A stretch of DNA of 64,000 bases from Synechococcus sp. BO 8801 (lineage in GTDB: Bacteria; Cyanobacteriota; Cyanobacteriia; PCC-6307; Cyanobiaceae): NCBI RefSeq assembly GCF_002252675.1, contig NZ_NQKY01000003.1, positions 186,001 to 250,000 on the forward strand. Reading direction: 5' to 3'. Numbering within the stretch: position 1 is the first letter of the stretch; every line of letters starts with the position of its first letter. The notes beneath the pieces are model-generated. The model was not told the DNA's origin and did not search any database. It worked only from the letters and a program-made list of their open reading frames with translations. This document shows, in pieces, positions 1 through 9,827 of this stretch. The translations under genes and the position numbers were made by a program.

Positions 1-1017
1 GGCCCGCTGAGCCTGCTGCCCCGAGGAGGAACGCTCCGGGGCCGTAAGGGCCCGCTGCAGCAGGGGCGCCAGCACGGCGCTGCTGGTGAGGGCGTGGCGA
101 ATCCCTTCGCCGCCGAGCAGGTTGGCGGTGCTGACCGCATCCCCCAGCCCCACCAGCCGGCCCCGCTGGTGTGGCTCCCGGCGCCGGATCGTGCTGCGCA
201 CCAGGCCGCCGTGGCGGTCGAGCACCTCGAAGGGCTCGCCGCCCGCCCCTTCGTCCGCCAACAGCCGGCGGCCCAGGTCGGCGATCAGACCTCCCAGGGG
301 CGGCTGGCGCCGCTGGCCATCCACCAGCCGGCAGACACCGAGCTTCAGCACCCCGGGCTGCATCGGAAAGATCCAGCCGTAACCCTGGGGCACCCAGTCG
401 CTGCCCAGGCAGAAGCTGAGCCGGTCGGCCCAGCGCTCCCAGCAGGAAGGGGACACTCGCAGCAGCCACTCAAGGCCGGCGGCCCGCACCAGAGCATCGC
501 GGCGGCGGTCCGTCACCGGCGGATCCCCCAGCAGGGCCCGCTCGTGGCCGCTGGCATCCACGGTCCATTCGCTGCTGACCTCAAGGGTGCTGCCATCGGA
601 GCGGCGCAGCATGGTCACCACCTGCTCGCCCTCCTGGCGGCTGGAGCAGGCGTGCAGGCCAAGGTGCACCCGGCCGCCCCAGCGGCGGCACTGCTCGGCC
701 TGCCAGCGGCGCAGGGCGCCGAAATCCAGCACCACCCCGAGGGGATGCGGGGCGGCCCAGCGCCGGGTGGCGGCCCCGGGCCCGATCAGCTGCCATTCCC
801 GCCAGCGGCTGCCCACCACCTCCGCCGGCAGGCCCAGGCTGGTCATGGTCTCGATCGGCAGGGCGGCGCTGCTGAAGGCGGAGCGGCTCAGGTCGTCGAG
901 CCGGTCGACCAGCACCACATCCACCCCCTGGAGGGCCAGACGCCGGGCCAGGTCACCGCCGGACGGTCCGGCCCCCACCACCAGCACCTGGCAGCGGAGG
1001 GACGACTCAGACGGCAA
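1..1017 (-). CDS. FAD-dependent oxidoreductase, geranylgeranyl-reductase-like (partial, cut by left edge)
   Basis: The minus-strand frame stays open from a TTG at 1017 to the window edge, so the C-terminus is missing. The N-terminus has a Rossmann FAD-binding motif ([18 protein letters not shown], about residues 12-30) followed by VVLVDR, as in the geranylgeranyl-reductase branch of p-hydroxybenzoate-hydroxylase-type flavoproteins. Later comes a second FAD motif ([20 protein letters not shown]). Members reduce isoprenoid or prenyl-lipid double bonds. The start overlaps the dxs stop by about 11 nt, which implies one transcript with dxs; a prenyl reductase beside the first MEP enzyme is sensible. 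The TTG is my choice because the FAD motif begins immediately after it and no ATG is near. The exact substrate cannot be told. Confidence 0.75.
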   Translation of the reverse strand, partial: MPSESSLRCQVLVVGAGPSGGDLARRLALQGVDVVLVDRLDDLSRSAFSSAALPIETMTSLGLPAEVVGSRWREWQLIGPGAATRRWAAPHPLGVVLDFGALRRWQAEQCRRWGGRVHLGLHACSSRQEGEQVVTMLRRSDGSTLEVSSEWTVDASGHERALLGDPPVTDRRRDALVRAAGLEWLLRVSPSCWERWADRLSFCLGSDWVPQGYGWIFPMQPGVLKLGVCRLVDGQRRQPPLGGLIADLGRRLLADEGAGGEPFEVLDRHGGLVRSTIRRREPHQRGRLVGLGDAVSTANLLGGEGIRHALTSSAVLAPLLQRALTAPERSSSGQQAQRA

Positions 1018-2926
1018 GGGCGGTGGGAACGGTGGCGCGGAAGACGGGCCCGAAGCGTTCGAGGATGCGATCGGCCATCTGGGAGGGGGTCAGCCCCAGC
1101 TTCTCCTTGCTCTGGTCGGGGCTGGCGTGGTCCACCAGGACATCGGGGATGCCGATACGCAGGACCGGCACGGGCAGATCGTGGTCGTTGAGGGATTCCA
1201 CCACGGCGGCACCGAAACCACCGGGCAGGGCCCCCTCCTCCATCGTCACGACCCGGCCGATGCGGCGGGCCAGGGGCAGGATCAGCGCCTCGTCGAGGGG
1301 CCGCAGGAAGCGGGCATTGACCACCGCCGCCCGCAGACCCTTCTCCTGCAGCAGACCGGCGGTGGCCATCGCCGGAGCCACCATGGCGCCGTAGGCCACG
1401 ATGAGCACGTCATCGCCGTCGGTGAGCAGCTCACCGCGGCCGATCTCCAGGGGCTGCCAGCCCTCGTCCATCAGCGGCACGCCCTCCCCTTCGCCGCGGG
1501 GAATCCGGATGGCACAGGGGCCGTCATGGGCGATCGAGGTGACGAGCATGCGCTGCAGTTCGGCCTCATCCTTCGGGGCCATGACCGTGAAATTGGGCAC
1601 GGCCCGCAGGTAGCTGATGTCGTACTGGCCCTGGTGGGTGGGGCCGTCGGCGCCGACGATGCCGGCCCGGTCGAGCACGAAGGTGACCGGCAGCTTCTGG
1701 ATGCCCACGTCGTGGATGAGCTGGTCGTAGGCCCGCTGCAGGAAGGTGCTGTAGATCGCCACCACCGGCCGCAGGCCCTCACAGGCCATGCCGGCCGCCA
1801 TAGTGACGGCGTGCTGCTCGGCGATGCCGACGTCGAAGTACTGCTGGGGCAGGGCCTTCTCCAGCAGATCCAGGCCCGTGCCGGTGGCCATGGCGGCGGT
1901 GATGCCCACCACCCGGGAATCCTGCTCGCAGATCTTGACCAGCGTCTGGCCGAAAACCTTGCTCCAGCTGGGGGGCTTGGGCTTGCTGGAGGGGTAGGCC
2001 TTGCCGGTGGCCAGGTCGAAGGCCGACTGGGCGTGGTAGCCGACCTGGTCGGCCTCGGCGTAGGGGTAGCCCTTGCCCTTGGTGGTGGCCACGTGCACCA
2101 GCACCGGGCCCTCGCAGCGGTGGGCCGCCTGGAAGGTGCGGACCATCTCGGGGATGTCGTGGCCGTCGATCGGGCCCACGTAGGTGAAGCCCAGCTCCTC
2201 GAACACGGCCCCCACCTTGGGCACCGCCAGCCGCTTCATGCTCTCTTTGAGGGTCTTGAGCTCGTTGGGCAGCTCCCCGTGCAGGAAGGGCAGGTGCTTC
2301 ACCGCCTCCTCGGCGCTGCCGGAGAGGAACTGCACCGGCTTGCTGAGCCGCATGCGGTTGAGGTGGGTGGACAGGGCCCCCACCGGCGGTGAGATCGACA
2401 TGTCGTTGTCGTTCAGCACCACCAGCAGCTTGGTGCGCGGCAGGTGGCCGGCATGATTGATCGCCTCCAGGGCCATGCCGCCGGTGAGGGCGCCGTCACC
2501 GATCACGGCGACGCATTTGAAATCTTCACCGCGACGGTCGCGGGCCAGGGCCATGCCCAGGGCGGCCGAGATGCTGGTGGAGGCGTGGCCGGCGCCGAAG
2601 TGGTCGAAGCGGCTCTCGCTGCGCTTGAGGTAACCCGCCACGCCGCCCTGCTGGCGCAGGGTGTGGAAATCCTTGTAACGGCCCGTCACCAGCTTGTGGG
2701 GATAGGCCTGGTGGCCCACATCCCACACCACCCGGTCGTGCTCCAGGTCGAGGGTCTGATAGAGGGCGAGGGTGAGTTCCACGACCCCCAGGCCCGGACC
2801 CAGGTGCCCGCCGCTGGTGGCCACCACCTCCAGGTGCTTCTCGCGGATCTGGCGAGCCATGGCCTCGAGTTCTGCGGTGCTCAGGCCGTGCAGCTGATTC
2901 GGATGGCTCAGCTCGCTCAGATGCAT
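1007..2926 (-). CDS. dxs: 1-deoxy-D-xylulose-5-phosphate synthase
   Basis: This is a 639-residue thiamine-diphosphate enzyme that condenses pyruvate and glyceraldehyde 3-phosphate to DXP, the entry step of the MEP isoprenoid pathway that feeds carotenoid, phytol and quinone synthesis. The GDGALTGG ... NDN thiamine-diphosphate motif lies at about residues 143-174. The transketolase-type middle domain has [15 protein letters not shown], and the C-terminal domain is complete. Length is normal for DXS (about 620-640). The ATG at 2926 gives [16 protein letters not shown], a typical cyanobacterial N-terminus. It is divergent from ilvA, with a shared intergenic region of about 96 nt, and the flavoprotein gene follows with overlap. 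Confidence 0.97.
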   Translation of the reverse strand: MHLSELSHPNQLHGLSTAELEAMARQIREKHLEVVATSGGHLGPGLGVVELTLALYQTLDLEHDRVVWDVGHQAYPHKLVTGRYKDFHTLRQQGGVAGYLKRSESRFDHFGAGHASTSISAALGMALARDRRGEDFKCVAVIGDGALTGGMALEAINHAGHLPRTKLLVVLNDNDMSISPPVGALSTHLNRMRLSKPVQFLSGSAEEAVKHLPFLHGELPNELKTLKESMKRLAVPKVGAVFEELGFTYVGPIDGHDIPEMVRTFQAAHRCEGPVLVHVATTKGKGYPYAEADQVGYHAQSAFDLATGKAYPSSKPKPPSWSKVFGQTLVKICEQDSRVVGITAAMATGTGLDLLEKALPQQYFDVGIAEQHAVTMAAGMACEGLRPVVAIYSTFLQRAYDQLIHDVGIQKLPVTFVLDRAGIVGADGPTHQGQYDISYLRAVPNFTVMAPKDEAELQRMLVTSIAHDGPCAIRIPRGEGEGVPLMDEGWQPLEIGRGELLTDGDDVLIVAYGAMVAPAMATAGLLQEKGLRAAVVNARFLRPLDEALILPLARRIGRVVTMEEGALPGGFGAAVVESLNDHDLPVPVLRIGIPDVLVDHASPDQSKEKLGLTPSQMADRILERFGPVFRATVPTALAV

Positions 2927-3022
2927 GCCCTTCCTTGCTTCCAGGTGGCCAATCTACGGGGTTCGCCCCGACCCACGGCGACGGACGCCACCGTTCCGGG
3001 GTCGGGTTGCGACACTGGAGCG

Positions 3023-4630
3023 ATGACCATGGCCGACGACGACGCGTTCCCCGGGGCGACCGCCTACCTGCAGCGGATCCTGCGGGCCCGGGTGTACGAC
3101 GTGGCGATCGAGTCCCCCCTCGATCCCGCCCCCAACCTCTCCCGCCGGCTGCACAACCAGGTGCTGCTCAAACGGGAGGATCTCCAGCCCGTGTTCAGCT
3201 TCAAGCTGCGCGGCGCCTACAACAAGATGGCGGGCCTGGAGCGCGCTGAGCTCGACCGGGGGGTGATCGCCGCCAGCGCCGGCAACCACGCCCAGGGGGT
3301 GGCCCTGGCGGCCCAGCGGCTGGGCTGCACCGCCGTGATCGTGATGCCGGTCACGACGCCGGAGATGAAGGTGCGGTCGGTGGCGGCGCGGGGGGCCGAG
3401 GTGGTGCTCCACGGCGACACCTACGACGAGGCCTGTGAGGAAGCCCACCGCCTGCAGCGCCAGCGCGGGCTCACCTTCATCCATCCCTTCGACGATCCCG
3501 ACGTGATCGCCGGCCAGGGCACGGTCGCCCTGGAGATCCTGCGCCAGTGCTCCGATCCCCCCGATGCCATCTACGTGGCGGTGGGCGGCGGCGGCCTGAT
3601 CGCCGGGATCGGCGCCTACGTCAAGAGCCTCTGGCCCCGGGTGGAGGTGATCGGGGTCGAGCCGAGCGATGCCGACGCCATGACCCGCTCACTGGCGGCG
3701 GGGAAGCGGGTGCGGCTGGAGCAGGTGGGCCTGTTCGCCGACGGGGTGGCCGTGCGGCAGGTGGGCGAGCACACCTTCGCCCTGGCCCAGCGCTGCGTCG
3801 ACCGGATGGTCACGGTGGACACCGACGAGATCTGCGCCGCCATCAAGGACGTCTTCGAGGACACCCGCTCGATCCTGGAACCGGCCGGCGCCCTCTCGGT
3901 GGCGGGGATGAAGAAGGACGTGGCCCAGAGGCAGCTGCGGGACCGCACCCTGGTGGCGGTGGCCTGCGGCGCCAACATGAACTTCGACCGGCTGGCCTTC
4001 GTGGCCGAGCGGGCCGAGCTGGGGGAGGAGCGCGAAGCCCTGCTGGCGGTCGAGATCCCGGAGAAGCCCGGCAGCCTGGCGCGCTTCTGCGCCGTCCTCG
4101 GCCAGCGCAGCCTCACCGAGTTCAGCTACCGCCTCGCCGATCCCCAGCTGGCCCACATCTTCGTGGGGGTGCAGATCAGCGGCCACCAGGACACCCGCCA
4201 ACTCATGGCCGCCCTCGAGGCCCAGGGATTTCCCTGTCTCGACCTGAGCGGCGACGAGCTGGCCAAGCTCCACCTCTGTCACATGGTGGGCGGACGGCTG
4301 CCGGCCAGTGCGGGGGCGGCCCTGAACCAGGGGGAGGAGCGGCTGTATCGCTTCGTGTTCCCGGAGCGGCCCGGAGCCCTGATGGCCTTCGTGAACGCCC
4401 TGCACCCCAACTGGAATATCAGCATTTTTCATTACCGCAACCACGGCGCCGACGTGGGCCGCATCGTGGTCGGGGTGCAGGTGCCGCCAGCGGAGCTGGA
4501 GGCCTGGCAGGCCTTCCTCGCTGATCTCCCTTACCAGCATTGGGAGGAAACGTCCAATCCGGCCTACCGGCTGTTCCTGGGTGAGGTGGGACGGTCCCTG
4601 GCCAGTCCCGGCGGGCTGGTAGGGGTCTGA
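3023..4630 (+). CDS. ilvA: Threonine ammonia-lyase, biosynthetic (threonine deaminase)
   Basis: A 535-residue PLP enzyme that converts threonine to 2-oxobutanoate plus ammonia, the first step of isoleucine synthesis. The PLP lysine lies in SFKLRGAYNK (about residue 61) and the glycine-rich phosphate loop VGGGGLIAG at about 187. The C-terminal third holds two ACT-like regulatory modules (VEIPEKPGSLARFCAVL and FVFPERPGALMAFVNAL), as in isoleucine-inhibited, valine-activated biosynthetic enzymes. The frame is open far upstream, but that part is antisense to dxs. ATG 3023 (or ATG 3029) fits homologues and lies beyond the dxs start. Confidence 0.96.
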   Translation: MTMADDDAFPGATAYLQRILRARVYDVAIESPLDPAPNLSRRLHNQVLLKREDLQPVFSFKLRGAYNKMAGLERAELDRGVIAASAGNHAQGVALAAQRLGCTAVIVMPVTTPEMKVRSVAARGAEVVLHGDTYDEACEEAHRLQRQRGLTFIHPFDDPDVIAGQGTVALEILRQCSDPPDAIYVAVGGGGLIAGIGAYVKSLWPRVEVIGVEPSDADAMTRSLAAGKRVRLEQVGLFADGVAVRQVGEHTFALAQRCVDRMVTVDTDEICAAIKDVFEDTRSILEPAGALSVAGMKKDVAQRQLRDRTLVAVACGANMNFDRLAFVAERAELGEEREALLAVEIPEKPGSLARFCAVLGQRSLTEFSYRLADPQLAHIFVGVQISGHQDTRQLMAALEAQGFPCLDLSGDELAKLHLCHMVGGRLPASAGAALNQGEERLYRFVFPERPGALMAFVNALHPNWNISIFHYRNHGADVGRIVVGVQVPPAELEAWQAFLADLPYQHWEETSNPAYRLFLGEVGRSLASPGGLVGV

Positions 4631-4671
4631 GGCCTGCGATACGTTGCCGCCACGCCGTGCCGGACGTCCCC

Positions 4672-5301
4672 ATGGCTGAACCCGACCCACTACCTCCCGA
4701 AGGCAAGCCTCCTGAACGCGAGACCCCCGTAGGCGATCGCTCGGTGGCGGCCACCCCGGGTCTGTCCCTGCCGGCCCGGCTCGAGGCGATTCTCTACCTG
4801 AAGGGTCGGCCCCTGGAGCTGGGTGAGCTGGCCGCCATCGCCGGCATCGGCCGGGACGAGACCGAGCTGGCCCTGATCACCCTGATGGCCGACTACGCCC
4901 ATCGCGACACCGCCCTGGAGATCCACCAGGAGGGCCAGCACTACGCCCTGCAGCTGCGTGCCGGCCTGGGGGACCTGGTCCAGAACCTGCTGCCGGTGGA
5001 CCTCTCTGTCGCCGCCCTGCGGACCCTGGCCACCATCGCCCTCAAGAAGCGCCTGCTGCAGTCGGAGCTGGTGGAGCTGCGCGGCTCAGGGGCCTACGAC
5101 CACATCAGGGAGCTGCTGGCCCAGGACTTCATCGAACGCCGCCGCCAGAGCGACGGCCGCTCCTACTGGCTGAGCCTGAGCGAGAAGTTCCACCGCACCT
5201 TCTCCCTGAAGGCCGATGATCTGGCCGCCCTGGGCTCACGCCTGGCGGCCGCCGAGACGGCCGGAACCCCGCCACCACCCGACGAAGAGGCGGATCCATA
5301 G
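4672..5301 (+). CDS. scpB: Segregation and condensation protein ScpB
   Basis: ScpB is the winged-helix (kite) subunit of the SMC-ScpA-ScpB condensin that compacts and separates chromosomes. The core begins ARLEAILYLKGRPLELGELA and continues through the second winged helix (LLAQDFIERRRQ..RSYWLS), the usual ScpB pattern. The product is about 209 residues with a Pro-rich N-terminal extension. A GTG at 4657 would add five residues; I preferred ATG 4672. It follows ilvA by about 40 nt and precedes the YggT gene on the same strand. scpA is not in this window. Confidence 0.92.
   Translation: MAEPDPLPPEGKPPERETPVGDRSVAATPGLSLPARLEAILYLKGRPLELGELAAIAGIGRDETELALITLMADYAHRDTALEIHQEGQHYALQLRAGLGDLVQNLLPVDLSVAALRTLATIALKKRLLQSELVELRGSGAYDHIRELLAQDFIERRRQSDGRSYWLSLSEKFHRTFSLKADDLAALGSRLAAAETAGTPPPPDEEADP
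4733..4740. repeat. HIP1 octamer GCGATCGC (one of at least nine)
   Basis: This is the cyanobacterial highly iterated palindrome. Other perfect copies that I located start at 8681, 13804, 18406, 35453, 49390, 57769, 58574 and 62355, nearly all inside genes. The list is from reading by eye and is probably not exhaustive. Confidence 0.85.
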
Positions 5302-5353
5302 AGTTGGACCAAGTGACGGCGCAAGCCTGCAGCCCCATCCCCCGACCCCTTCC

Positions 5354-5641
5354 ATGAGCATCCTCGTCTTCCTGCTCCAGGTGCTGGCCCAGACCCTGAG
5401 CATCTACCTGCTGGTGCTGCTGGTCCGGGTGCTGCTCAGCTGGTTCCCCAACCTGGACTGGAGCAACCCGTTGCTCTCCAGCGTCAGCGCCATCACCGAC
5501 CCCTATCTCAACGCCTTCCGGGGCCTGATTCCGCCCCTCGGCGGCATCGACCTCTCGGCCCTGGTGGCCTTCATCGCCCTGCAGCTGGCCCAGAGCCTTC
5601 TGGGGGCCTCCATCGCCTCCCTCTCCGGCGGCCTCTACTGA
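5354..5641 (+). CDS. YggT family (Ycf19-like) membrane protein
   Basis: A 95-residue hydrophobic protein with two membrane segments: LLQVLAQTLSIYLLVLLVRVLLSWF and, near the C-terminus, LSALVAFIALQLAQSLLGASI. The YggT/Ycf19 signature is present between them (LLSWFPNLDW..NPLLSSVSAITDPYLNAFRGLIPPLGGIDLS, shown here in part). In chloroplasts and cyanobacteria the family affects thylakoid nucleoid or membrane organisation, but the biochemical role is unknown. ATG 5354 removes an upstream extension that overlaps scpB. The 3' end overlaps the convergent secreted-protein gene by 7 nt. Confidence 0.88.
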   Translation: MSILVFLLQVLAQTLSIYLLVLLVRVLLSWFPNLDWSNPLLSSVSAITDPYLNAFRGLIPPLGGIDLSALVAFIALQLAQSLLGASIASLSGGLY

Positions 5642-6210
5642 GGGTCGGCGGCCGGGGACGCCGCCAGGGCCTCCTCCAGGGGCAGCAGCTCGTCGTCGAC
5701 GCCGGCACGGGTGCGCACCGGGGCACTGAAGCCCCGGGCCTTGACGCTGCGGGTGCCCAGGGGGCCGGGGGTGCCGGCGGGCACCGCCAGCCGCAGGGCG
5801 AAGCTGGAGCGGCCGGGGGGCACGTCGCCGATGGATCCCACCCTGGTGCGGTTGGGCAGCACCGGCTCGCCGCTGGCATCGAGGATCAGGCCGAAGACAT
5901 CGGTGTCCACGACGGGCTTCGATCCCGGGTTGACCACCACGCCGCGCAGGGCCCAGCAGGTGGCGCCGCTGGGGCGGGCCAGGGTCGGCTGGGTGCCCAG
6001 GTCTTCGGCCGGGCAGGGCTCCAGCATCACCTCCGACACCTTCAGGTCGGTGGCGCCCGCCAGGGCGGGGGCGCCGACCAGCACCAGCAGCACCAGGGAC
6101 AGCCCCACCAGCAGCCGGACTCCCGCCACCACCAGGCTGGCGGGCCCGATCCGGCCCCAGGCCCTGGACGAGATTCCTGGCCCTGGAACGACGGTCCTTT
6201 GCTGAGTCAC
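5635..6210 (-). CDS. Secreted or membrane-anchored conserved protein
   Basis: 191 residues. The N-terminus has a basic stretch and a long hydrophobic segment (LVVAGVRLLVGLSLVLLVLV) ending in an Ala-rich possible signal cleavage site (GAPALAGA). The exported part has two cysteines (MLEPCPAE and GATCWALRG) that could form a disulfide, and beta-rich text around VVVNPGSKPVVDTDVFGLI resembling a domain of the FxLYD type; that resemblance is only an impression. I do not recognise a characterised family. The start overlaps the stop of the MazG-like gene by 4 nt (ATGA), so the two are probably translationally coupled. Confidence 0.7.
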   Translation of the reverse strand: MTQQRTVVPGPGISSRAWGRIGPASLVVAGVRLLVGLSLVLLVLVGAPALAGATDLKVSEVMLEPCPAEDLGTQPTLARPSGATCWALRGVVVNPGSKPVVDTDVFGLILDASGEPVLPNRTRVGSIGDVPPGRSSFALRLAVPAGTPGPLGTRSVKARGFSAPVRTRAGVDDELLPLEEALAASPAADPQ

Positions 6211-6536
6211 CGCCGGTCGCCGCTGCCTGCGATCACGTTACGGTTCGCGCGGTCGGCCAGCTTGGCCAGGTTGGCGCCGGCCACATCGTCGAGGTCGAGC
6301 CCCAGCTCCGTGGCCAGCTGGGCCACGTACCAGAGCACATCGCCCAGTTCCAGCCGCAGGTCGTCGCGGACCTCGGGGCCGAACACGCCGCCCCGGTCCC
6401 GCAGCACCTTCTTCACCTTGTCGGCCACCTCGCCGGCCTCGCCGCAGAGCCCCAGGGTCGGGTAGAGGATGTTGGCACCCGCCTCCGGGTAGCGCGCCGT
6501 CTCACGGGAGCGTTGCTGGTAGTCCTGAAAGTCCAT
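6207..6536 (-). CDS. MazG-like nucleotide pyrophosphohydrolase
   Basis: A 109-residue all-alpha NTP pyrophosphohydrolase of the MazG-like/dUTPase superfamily. It has the metal-binding pattern GLCGEAGEVADKVKK (ExxE) and LRLELGDVLWYVAQLA (ExxD). Such enzymes hydrolyse nucleoside triphosphates to monophosphates and pyrophosphate, often as house-cleaning. I chose ATG 6536 (MDFQDYQQRSRETARYP), which matches family N-termini. It is divergent from pyk and first in a two-gene operon with the secreted protein. Confidence 0.87.
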   Translation of the reverse strand: MDFQDYQQRSRETARYPEAGANILYPTLGLCGEAGEVADKVKKVLRDRGGVFGPEVRDDLRLELGDVLWYVAQLATELGLDLDDVAGANLAKLADRANRNVIAGSGDRR

Positions 6537-6595
6537 TTCAAGCGCGCTCCTGGCAAGCCCGGATGGTAGTTTCCGCCCTTGTACAAGGTCGTCCA

Positions 6596-8380
6596 ATGGC
6601 CCCTCACGATCTCATGCGTCGCACAAAGATCGTGGCCACGATCGGGCCCGCCACCGAGTCACCCGAGGTGCTGCGGCAGCTGATCACCGCCGGCGCCACC
6701 ACCTTCCGTCTCAACTTTTCCCACGGCGATCACAGCGATCACGCCGATCGGATCGCCACCATCCGCCAGGTGGCCCACGAAATGGGCGTCCACATCGGCA
6801 TCCTCCAGGATCTGCAGGGTCCCAAGATCCGCCTGGGCCGCTTCCAGGCCGGTCCCATCACCCTGGCCAAGGGGGATCCCTTCTCGCTGACCTCCCGGGC
6901 CGTCAACTGCGACAACACCATCGCCACGGTCACCTACGACCGGCTGGCGGACGAGGTGACCAGCGGCAGCCGCATCCTGCTGGACGACGGCCGCGTCGAG
7001 ATGGTGGTGGTGGAGGTGGACGGCCCCGAACAGACCCTCAAGTGCAAGGTCACCGTCGGCGGGGTGCTCTCCAACAACAAGGGGGTGAACTTCCCCGATG
7101 TTCAGCTGTCGATCCGGGCCCTGACCCCCAAGGACCGCCGCGACCTGACCTTCGGCCTGCAGCAGGGGGTCGACTGGGTCGCCCTCAGCTTCGTGCGCAA
7201 CCCCTCCGACATGCTGGAGATCCGGGAGCTGATCCGCAGCCACGGTCACGACACGCCCGTGGTGGCCAAGATCGAGAAGTTCGAGGCCATCGACGCCATC
7301 GACGCGATCCTGCCCCTCTGCGACGGGGTGATGGTGGCCCGTGGCGACCTCGGGGTGGAAATGCCCGCCGAGGAGGTGCCGCTGCTGCAGAAGGAGCTGA
7401 TCCGCAAGGCCAACAGCCTCGGCATCCCGATCATCACGGCCACCCAGATGCTGGATTCGATGGCCTCCTGCCCCCGGCCCACCCGCGCCGAGGTGAGCGA
7501 TGTGGCCAACGCCATCCTGGACGGCACCGACGCGGTGATGCTCTCCAACGAGACGGCCGTCGGCGACTACCCCGTGGAGGCGGTGGCCACCATGGACCAG
7601 ATCGCCCGCCGCATCGAGCGCGACTATCCCCAGCGGGTGCTGGACAGCCACATGGCCACCACCATCCCCAACGCCATCTGCCAGGCGGTCAGCAGCATCG
7701 CCCGCCAGCTCAACGCCGCCGCGATCCTGCCCCTGACCAAGACCGGCTCCACGGCCCGCAACGTCAGCAAGTTCCGCCCCAGCACCCCGATCCTGGCCAT
7801 CACCTCCGACGTCACGGTGGCCCGCCAGCTGCAACTGGTGTGGGGGGTCAATCCGCTGCTGATCCAGGACCAGTCCAGCAGCAGCCGGACCTTCAGCGTC
7901 GCCATGGCCACGGCCCAGCAGCTGGGCCTGCTGGGAGCCGGTGATCTGGTGGTCCAGACCGCCGGCACCCTGGAGGGGGTGAGCGGCTCCACCGACCTGG
8001 TCAAGGTGGGCATCGTCTCGGCCGTCATGGGTCGCGGTGTCGGCATCGGCAGCGGCACCGTGAGCGGCAAGGTGCGGCTGGCCAGCTCGCCCGAGGATGC
8101 GGCCCGCCTGGAGGCCGGCGAGATCCTGGTGGTCCGCGAGACCAGCGCCGCCTACCTGGAGGCGATCCGCAAGGCCCGCGGAGTGATCGCCGAGGAGGAG
8201 GGCCGCCAGAGCCACGCCGCCGTGATCGCCGAGCGTCTGGGCGTGCCCGTGATCGTCGGTGTGGCCAACGCCACCCTCGAACTGCGCATGGGTGAGGTGG
8301 TCACCCTCGAGATTCAGGAGGGTGTGGTCCACCGGGGCCCCCGCAGTGCCCACGCTTCGTCGGTGCCCTCGTTCCTCTAG
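6596..8380 (+). CDS. pyk: Pyruvate kinase with C-terminal PEP-utiliser domain
   Basis: Converts phosphoenolpyruvate and ADP to pyruvate and ATP. The N-terminal barrel starts RRTKIVATIGPATES and contains the substrate lysine region AKIEKF and MVARGDLGVEMP. After the usual alpha/beta C domain there is an extra PEP-utiliser module (about residues 490-580) with EEEGRQSHAAVIAERLGVPVIVG, as in Bacillus-type and many cyanobacterial enzymes. Length is about 594 residues. The start could be ATG 6596 or ATG 6614 (MRRTKIV); both are before the conserved core. Confidence 0.96.
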   Translation: MAPHDLMRRTKIVATIGPATESPEVLRQLITAGATTFRLNFSHGDHSDHADRIATIRQVAHEMGVHIGILQDLQGPKIRLGRFQAGPITLAKGDPFSLTSRAVNCDNTIATVTYDRLADEVTSGSRILLDDGRVEMVVVEVDGPEQTLKCKVTVGGVLSNNKGVNFPDVQLSIRALTPKDRRDLTFGLQQGVDWVALSFVRNPSDMLEIRELIRSHGHDTPVVAKIEKFEAIDAIDAILPLCDGVMVARGDLGVEMPAEEVPLLQKELIRKANSLGIPIITATQMLDSMASCPRPTRAEVSDVANAILDGTDAVMLSNETAVGDYPVEAVATMDQIARRIERDYPQRVLDSHMATTIPNAICQAVSSIARQLNAAAILPLTKTGSTARNVSKFRPSTPILAITSDVTVARQLQLVWGVNPLLIQDQSSSSRTFSVAMATAQQLGLLGAGDLVVQTAGTLEGVSGSTDLVKVGIVSAVMGRGVGIGSGTVSGKVRLASSPEDAARLEAGEILVVRETSAAYLEAIRKARGVIAEEEGRQSHAAVIAERLGVPVIVGVANATLELRMGEVVTLEIQEGVVHRGPRSAHASSVPSFL

Positions 8381-8407
8381 AACCGAAGCCACTCCGGTTG
8401 CGCCGCC

Positions 8408-9637
8408 ATGGCCTCCAAGCTGCCCCTGAGCGAAACGGTGTCCATGGCGCTGCTGACGCTGCGCTCCAACCGTCTGCGCAGCCTGCTCACCATGCTCGGC
8501 ATCGTGATCGGCAACGCCTCCGTCATCACCCTGGTGGGGGTCGGGCGCGGGGCCCAGAACCTGGCCGAGAGTCAGCTCAGCACCCTGGGCGCCAACGTGC
8601 TGTTCGTGGTGCCGGGTAACAACGACACCCGACGCCAGGGGATCGAGATGCCGCGGACCCTGGTGCTGGAGGACGCCAAGGCGATCGCCGAGCAGGTGCC
8701 GAGCGTCCGTCGTGTCGCCCCCCAGATCACCCTCAACGAAGTCGCCCAGGCCGGTGGCTTCAGCTCATCGGTCTCGGTCTCGGGGGTGACGCCGGAATTC
8801 CTGCCCGTGCGCAGCTTCGAAGTGACCCGGGGCCGCTTCATCGACGAGCGCGATCTCAAGGGGGCCCGCAACGTGGTGGTGATCGGGCCCGATCTGCAGA
8901 AGAAGCTGATGCCCACCGGCGAGGCCCTGGGCCGCCAGCTGCGCATCCGGGACAAGTCCTTTGAGGTGATCGGCGTTCTGGCCTCGAAGGGGGCGGTGTT
9001 TGGCTCCAACCAGGACGAGAACGCCTACATCCCCCTCACCACCATGGTGAGCCAGCTGAGCGGGCGGGATCCCACCTTCGGCATCAGCCTCACCTTCATC
9101 AGCGTGGAGGCGAAGGATGAGGCCAGCACAGGCGCCGCCGCCTTCCAGATCACCAACCTGCTGCGCCAGCGCCACCGCATCCTGCGGGAGGACGACTTCG
9201 CCGTGCGCTCCCAGAAGGATGCCCTCACGATCGTGGGAACGATCACGGGCGGTCTCACCCTGATGCTCGGCGCCATCGGTGCCGTGTCCCTGCTGGTGGG
9301 CGGGATCGGCATCATGAACATCATGCTGGTGTCGGTGAGTGAACGCACCGAGGAGATCGGCCTGCGCAAGGCCCTCGGCGCCCGCAGCAGCGACGTCCTG
9401 CTCCAGTTCCTGGTGGAATCCCTGGTGCTGGCCAGCCTCGGCGGGGTGATCGGCAGTGCCCTGGGCCTGGGCACCGTCGGCCTGGTGGCGGCGTTCACCC
9501 CCCTGCCGGCCACCATAGAGGCCGGCACGGTGCTGCTGACGGTGGGGCTGTCCGGCTCGATCGGTCTGTTCTTCGGGGTGGTGCCGGCGCGCCGGGCCGC
9601 CCGGCTGGATCCGATCGCCGCCCTCAGGAGTCTCTGA
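8408..9637 (+). CDS. MacB/FtsX-type ABC transporter permease
   Basis: A 409-residue permease of the MacB type. It has an N-terminal TM helix (LRSLLTMLGIVIGNASVITLVGVG), a large periplasmic MacB-PCD domain (about 55-260), then a C-terminal three-helix FtsX domain with GGIGIMNIMLVSVSERTEEIGLRKALGA (quoted in part of the family signature). Such permeases do not transport across the inner membrane but transmit ATP-driven motion to outward export of lipids, peptides or macrolides. No ATPase or adaptor gene is adjacent, so its partner is encoded elsewhere. It follows pyk by 27 nt on the same strand. Confidence 0.9.
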   Translation: MASKLPLSETVSMALLTLRSNRLRSLLTMLGIVIGNASVITLVGVGRGAQNLAESQLSTLGANVLFVVPGNNDTRRQGIEMPRTLVLEDAKAIAEQVPSVRRVAPQITLNEVAQAGGFSSSVSVSGVTPEFLPVRSFEVTRGRFIDERDLKGARNVVVIGPDLQKKLMPTGEALGRQLRIRDKSFEVIGVLASKGAVFGSNQDENAYIPLTTMVSQLSGRDPTFGISLTFISVEAKDEASTGAAAFQITNLLRQRHRILREDDFAVRSQKDALTIVGTITGGLTLMLGAIGAVSLLVGGIGIMNIMLVSVSERTEEIGLRKALGARSSDVLLQFLVESLVLASLGGVIGSALGLGTVGLVAAFTPLPATIEAGTVLLTVGLSGSIGLFFGVVPARRAARLDPIAALRSL

Positions 9638-9827
9638 AGGCGTTCGGGCTCGCGGACCCGCCGGACCCCGGGGACGACCCTGCGGGGCCAGGGCGGCCTG
9701 GCCGGTTGCGGGCCTTAGCCTTGCCTTGGTCCGGGGAGAACAGAAGAAAAGATTAAGACTGGCAATCCGTCGCCTTCGTCACCGAATCCCCACAGCCGCA
9801 ATGGCTTGATGGTATGGACGTCGCCGC